This document shows, piece by piece, positions 6,948 to 8,744 of a stretch of 8,744 nucleotides of DNA (its first letter is position 1; every line of letters starts with the position of its first letter). The DNA lies in assembly GCA_023231065.1 (NCBI GenBank), contig JALNWE010000098.1:1-8744 (forward strand), read 5' to 3'. The DNA comes from Bacteroidales bacterium. Its GTDB lineage: Bacteria; Bacteroidota; Bacteroidia; Bacteroidales; FEN-979. A model generated the notes under the pieces. That model saw only the letters and a program-made list of their open reading frames with translations. It made no database searches and was not told where the DNA came from. Both the position numbers and the translations under genes were made by a program.

Positions 6948-8195
6948 TTACATTCCATATCGTTCGATGATCTCCTGTTTGCTCTTGCCCAGAATATCAT
7001 ATTTCCTACCGACCTTTTTAAAAGCGTCGAGGGCTTTTTCGAGATGGTGGATCTCATGTCCGGCTGAAATCTGGGTACGGATCCGGGCCTGGCCTTGTGA
7101 AACCACGGGAAAGAAAAAGCCGATGGCATAAATACCTTCTTCATAAAGGTCGCGCGAAACATCTTGTGCCAGCTTTGCATTGAAAAGCATAACCGGAACG
7201 ATCGGGGTATCTCCTGCCTTGATGATCAATCCGGCATCGATCAGTCCCTTGCGCCAGAATTCCGTGTTGTGCTCCAGTTTATCGCGGCGATCGGTGGAAG
7301 CTGAAAGGATCTCCAGGACCTTGATCACACCGGCAACTACCGGGGGGGCAATGGTATTGGAGAAAAGATATGGACGGGCTTTCTGACGGCACATTTCTAC
7401 TAACTCCCTGCGTCCGGAAACACATCCGCCGGAGGCGCCTCCCAACCCTTTTCCGAAGGTGGTGGTGATGATATCAATTTTCCCCATGACTCCATATTTT
7501 TCATGGGTCCCGCGGCCCGTTTTGCCGATAAATCCACTGGCATGCGAATCGTCAACAAATAAAAGGGCATTATATTTTTCACAAAGCTCAACCATTGCGT
7601 CAAGTTTGGCAGTATCGCCATCCATCGAGAAAACACCGTCGGTGATCACCATTTTGAGCCGCTTGTCGTTGTGAAGTTGCAGTTTTTCCTCCAGATGCTC
7701 CATATCGGAATGTTTGAAGGTGTCGTGCATGGCGCTGCACAAGCGGATACCGTCGATGATGGAGGCATGCACCAGACGATCGGAGATCATCACATCATCT
7801 TTGGTGAGAACGGCTTCGAACACGCCGCCATTGGCGTCCATACAAGATGGAAAAAGGATCGTATCTTCCGTACCCAAAAACTTAGTGACCATGCTTTCCA
7901 GGGTCCTGTGAATATCCTGTGTCCCGCAAATAAAGCGAACAGAAGACATACCATATCCATGCGAATCAAGACCGGCATGCGCTGCCTTTACAACCTCCGG
8001 ATGGCTCGACATGCCAAGGTAGTTATTAGCACAAATATTGATCACTTTTTTCAGGGGTGCGCCGGTGGGGAATTCCACCTCAATATCGGCAGCCTGTGCT
8101 GAATGGATGAACCTTTCCTGTTTGAACAATCCGGCAGTTTTCAATCCGGTAAGGATGTCTGCATATATTCCGCGTGTTTTTTCTGTAAAAGCCAT
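6948..8195 (-). CDS. kbl: Glycine C-acetyltransferase (2-amino-3-ketobutyrate CoA ligase), PLP-dependent alpha-oxoamine synthase
   Basis: This 415-residue cytosolic PLP enzyme is predicted to cleave 2-amino-3-ketobutyrate with CoA to glycine and acetyl-CoA, the second step of threonine breakdown. It closely resembles E. coli Kbl along its length: NICANNYLG, GYGMSSVRFICGTQD, DANGGVFEA, DRLVHASIIDGIRLC, DDSHASGFIGKTGRGTHE and GQARIRTQISAGH. Asp215 and His218 in DDSH are the expected PLP contacts, and Lys249 in TTFGKGLGGASGG is the expected Schiff-base lysine. It is about 17 residues longer than E. coli Kbl, with a short charged C-terminal tail ending KQEIIERYGM. The start at 8195 is fixed by a strong Shine-Dalgarno sequence, which overlaps the stop codon of the upstream ACP gene, so the two genes are coupled. 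Related enzymes (BioF, serine palmitoyltransferase) share the fold, but the specific motifs here favour Kbl. Acceptance of other acyl donors is possible given the neighbouring ACP. Confidence 0.93.
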   Translation of the reverse strand: MAFTEKTRGIYADILTGLKTAGLFKQERFIHSAQAADIEVEFPTGAPLKKVINICANNYLGMSSHPEVVKAAHAGLDSHGYGMSSVRFICGTQDIHRTLESMVTKFLGTEDTILFPSCMDANGGVFEAVLTKDDVMISDRLVHASIIDGIRLCSAMHDTFKHSDMEHLEEKLQLHNDKRLKMVITDGVFSMDGDTAKLDAMVELCEKYNALLFVDDSHASGFIGKTGRGTHEKYGVMGKIDIITTTFGKGLGGASGGCVSGRRELVEMCRQKARPYLFSNTIAPPVVAGVIKVLEILSASTDRRDKLEHNTEFWRKGLIDAGLIIKAGDTPIVPVMLFNAKLAQDVSRDLYEEGIYAIGFFFPVVSQGQARIRTQISAGHEIHHLEKALDAFKKVGRKYDILGKSKQEIIERYGM

Positions 8196-8200
8196 GGGGC

Positions 8201-8207
8201 CCTCCTT
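8201..8207 (-). promoter_or_regulatory. Strong Shine-Dalgarno sequence of kbl, overlapping the ACP stop codon
   Basis: On the minus strand the sequence reads TAAGGAGG, followed by GCCCC and the kbl ATG. The AAGGAGG core is five bases from the start codon and shares two bases with the TAA stop of the ACP gene. This suggests that ribosomes ending on the ACP gene reinitiate at kbl. Such a perfect site is notable in a phylum where Shine-Dalgarno use is generally weak. Confidence 0.8.
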
Positions 8208-8448
8208 ATTTTAGATATTCGTTAACCAGTAAGCAGATTTTGTTCACCGAGTCAAACGCTTCCGGTGTTGCTTTATCGTCCGGGATTGCAATTTGATATT
8301 TATTCTCGAGGAACCGTTTTAAAGAAACCATTGAAAAACTATCGACAATACCTCCTGAGATCAATGGGGTATCATACGTTACATCGGTGTCATCTTCCAC
8401 ATATTCTTTGATGACATAATTTTTAATAACATCTTTCATTTCATCCAT
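8206..8448 (-). CDS. Stand-alone acyl carrier protein
   Basis: This 80-residue acidic protein has the size and helical pattern of an acyl carrier protein. The phosphopantetheine attachment site is Ser37 in GGIVDSFSMVSL, matching the usual D-S-L/I with Phe in third place. The helix after it (VSLKRFLENKYQIAIPDD) is typical of ACPs that serve stand-alone ligases or small biosynthetic clusters rather than the main fatty-acid ACP, which usually has D-S-L-D-T/S-V-E. The start at 8448 is supported by an AGGAG nine bases upstream; Met4 is a possible alternative. It lies between an acyl-CoA synthetase gene and kbl, ten bases before kbl. It may carry an acyl group activated by the upstream synthetase, or one used or released by the alpha-oxoamine synthase. 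The actual partner is not shown by the sequence. Confidence 0.87.
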   Translation of the reverse strand: MDEMKDVIKNYVIKEYVEDDTDVTYDTPLISGGIVDSFSMVSLKRFLENKYQIAIPDDKATPEAFDSVNKICLLVNEYLK

Positions 8449-8457
8449 GGATTTTTT

Positions 8458-8462
8458 CTCCT
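8458..8462 (-). promoter_or_regulatory. Shine-Dalgarno sequence of the ACP gene
   Basis: AGGAG on the minus strand is separated from the ATG at 8448 by nine mostly A residues. It supports this start over the in-frame Met three codons later. Confidence 0.6.
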
Positions 8463-8513
8463 ATCGTTTATGGGTTATTGATTATTGAGGTTTTTCAAAA
8501 GGGATTCGGTTTG

Positions 8514-8547
8514 GAAATATAAGAAAAAACAAAAATCAAAGCTCAAA
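8514..8547 (-). promoter_or_regulatory. Possible promoter of the ACP-kbl operon
   Basis: In the 116-base AT-rich gap between the synthetase and ACP genes, the minus strand has TTTG (8547-8544), 22 bases, then TATATTTC (8521-8514). This is one base off the Bacteroidetes TAnnTTTG element and within the reported spacing. Transcription would start about 60 bases before the ACP gene. The final G is missing and the region is AT-rich, so chance is a real possibility. No convincing terminator for the upstream gene was found in the gap. Confidence 0.25.
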
Positions 8548-8564
8548 TTTTTAGATCTTTCAGC

Positions 8565-8744
8565 TCAGTCATTCTCCAGCGTCGATGTGTCACCGATCTC
8601 TTCTCCCCATTCTTTGGCATGCAGGATCCGGCGCATGATCTTACCACTGCGGGTCTTAGGGAGGCTGTCGATAAATTCGATCTCCTGTGGCATGGCCAGT
8701 GGGGACAATTTTTTCCGGACAAAATTCATGATGTCGAGGTCGAG
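8565..8744 (-). CDS. C-terminal fragment of an AMP-forming acetyl/acyl-CoA synthetase
   Basis: On the minus strand the frame is open from the window edge to a TGA at 8567-8565, giving the last 59 residues of a gene whose start lies beyond the window. The fragment contains VRKKLSPLAMPQEIEFID and the A10 motif PKTRSGKIMRR of the ANL (acyl-AMP ligase) superfamily. The lysine of SGK (codon 8642-8640) is the adenylation lysine, equivalent to the residue acetylated by Pat in Salmonella Acs. The tail (HAKEWGEEIGDTSTLEND) resembles acetyl-CoA synthetases of the AcsA type, which often end in GDTSTLED-like sequence. The likely reaction is acetate (or another short acid) + ATP + CoA to acyl-CoA + AMP + PPi. 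The chain-length pocket is outside the window. It precedes the ACP gene by 116 bases on the same strand. Confidence 0.88.
   Translation of the reverse strand, partial: LDLDIMNFVRKKLSPLAMPQEIEFIDSLPKTRSGKIMRRILHAKEWGEEIGDTSTLEND

Noticed and set aside
7671..8102. A 143-codon plus-strand open frame opposite kbl
   Set aside because: It is fully antisense to Kbl, whose conserved motifs cover the same bases; no recognisable domain.
6948..8195. Reading the alpha-oxoamine synthase as serine palmitoyltransferase, because an ACP, a synthetase and an SDR lie nearby as in bacterial sphingolipid clusters
   Set aside because: The motifs (GMSSVRFICGTQD, DDSHASGFIG, GKGLGGASGG) are those of Kbl, and the nearby SDR fits threonine dehydrogenase better than ceramide reductase.

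Overview
The window looks like a chromosomal segment of a Bacteroidetes bacterium, probably a fermentative or anaerobic polysaccharide degrader. The reasons are: secreted multidomain glycosidases of the Bacteroidetes type (GH2 followed by GH27), a promoter-like TAnnTTTG element, several genes without a Shine-Dalgarno sequence, and an SDR-type L-threonine dehydrogenase resembling the enzyme described in Flavobacterium. This assignment rests on recognised families, not on a search.

Layout. Plus strand, 2-3631: the 3' end of a GH2 glycosidase gene, a secreted GH27 alpha-galactosidase-like protein (316-2595), and an SDR-type L-threonine 3-dehydrogenase (2681-3631) with its own candidate promoter. 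Minus strand, 3641 to the window end, read from right to left: the 3' end of an AMP-forming acetyl/acyl-CoA synthetase gene (8565-8744), a stand-alone acyl carrier protein (8206-8448), glycine C-acetyltransferase Kbl (6948-8195), a secreted thioredoxin-fold protein (6352-6879), and an 893-residue fusion of ADP-forming acyl-CoA synthetase (alpha plus beta) with a C-terminal GNAT acetyltransferase domain (3641-6322). The two blocks converge with only 9 bases between stop codons. No gap between genes exceeds about 120 bases. No RNA gene, IS element, CRISPR array or convincing intrinsic terminator was seen.

How the genes may work together. Threonine dehydrogenase makes 2-amino-3-ketobutyrate, Kbl cleaves it with CoA to glycine and acetyl-CoA, and the ADP-forming synthetase could convert acetyl-CoA to acetate with ATP formation. 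The window thus holds a plausible complete threonine-to-acetate energy route. Two points make it less ordinary. First, Kbl is translationally coupled to a lone ACP that follows an acyl-CoA synthetase, an arrangement known from acyl-ACP-using alpha-oxoamine synthases rather than from threonine catabolism. Second, the ADP-forming synthetase carries a PatZ-like GNAT domain, while the adjacent AMP-forming synthetase ends in the motif that Pat enzymes acetylate in other bacteria. The two glycosidases are a separate carbohydrate-degrading unit.
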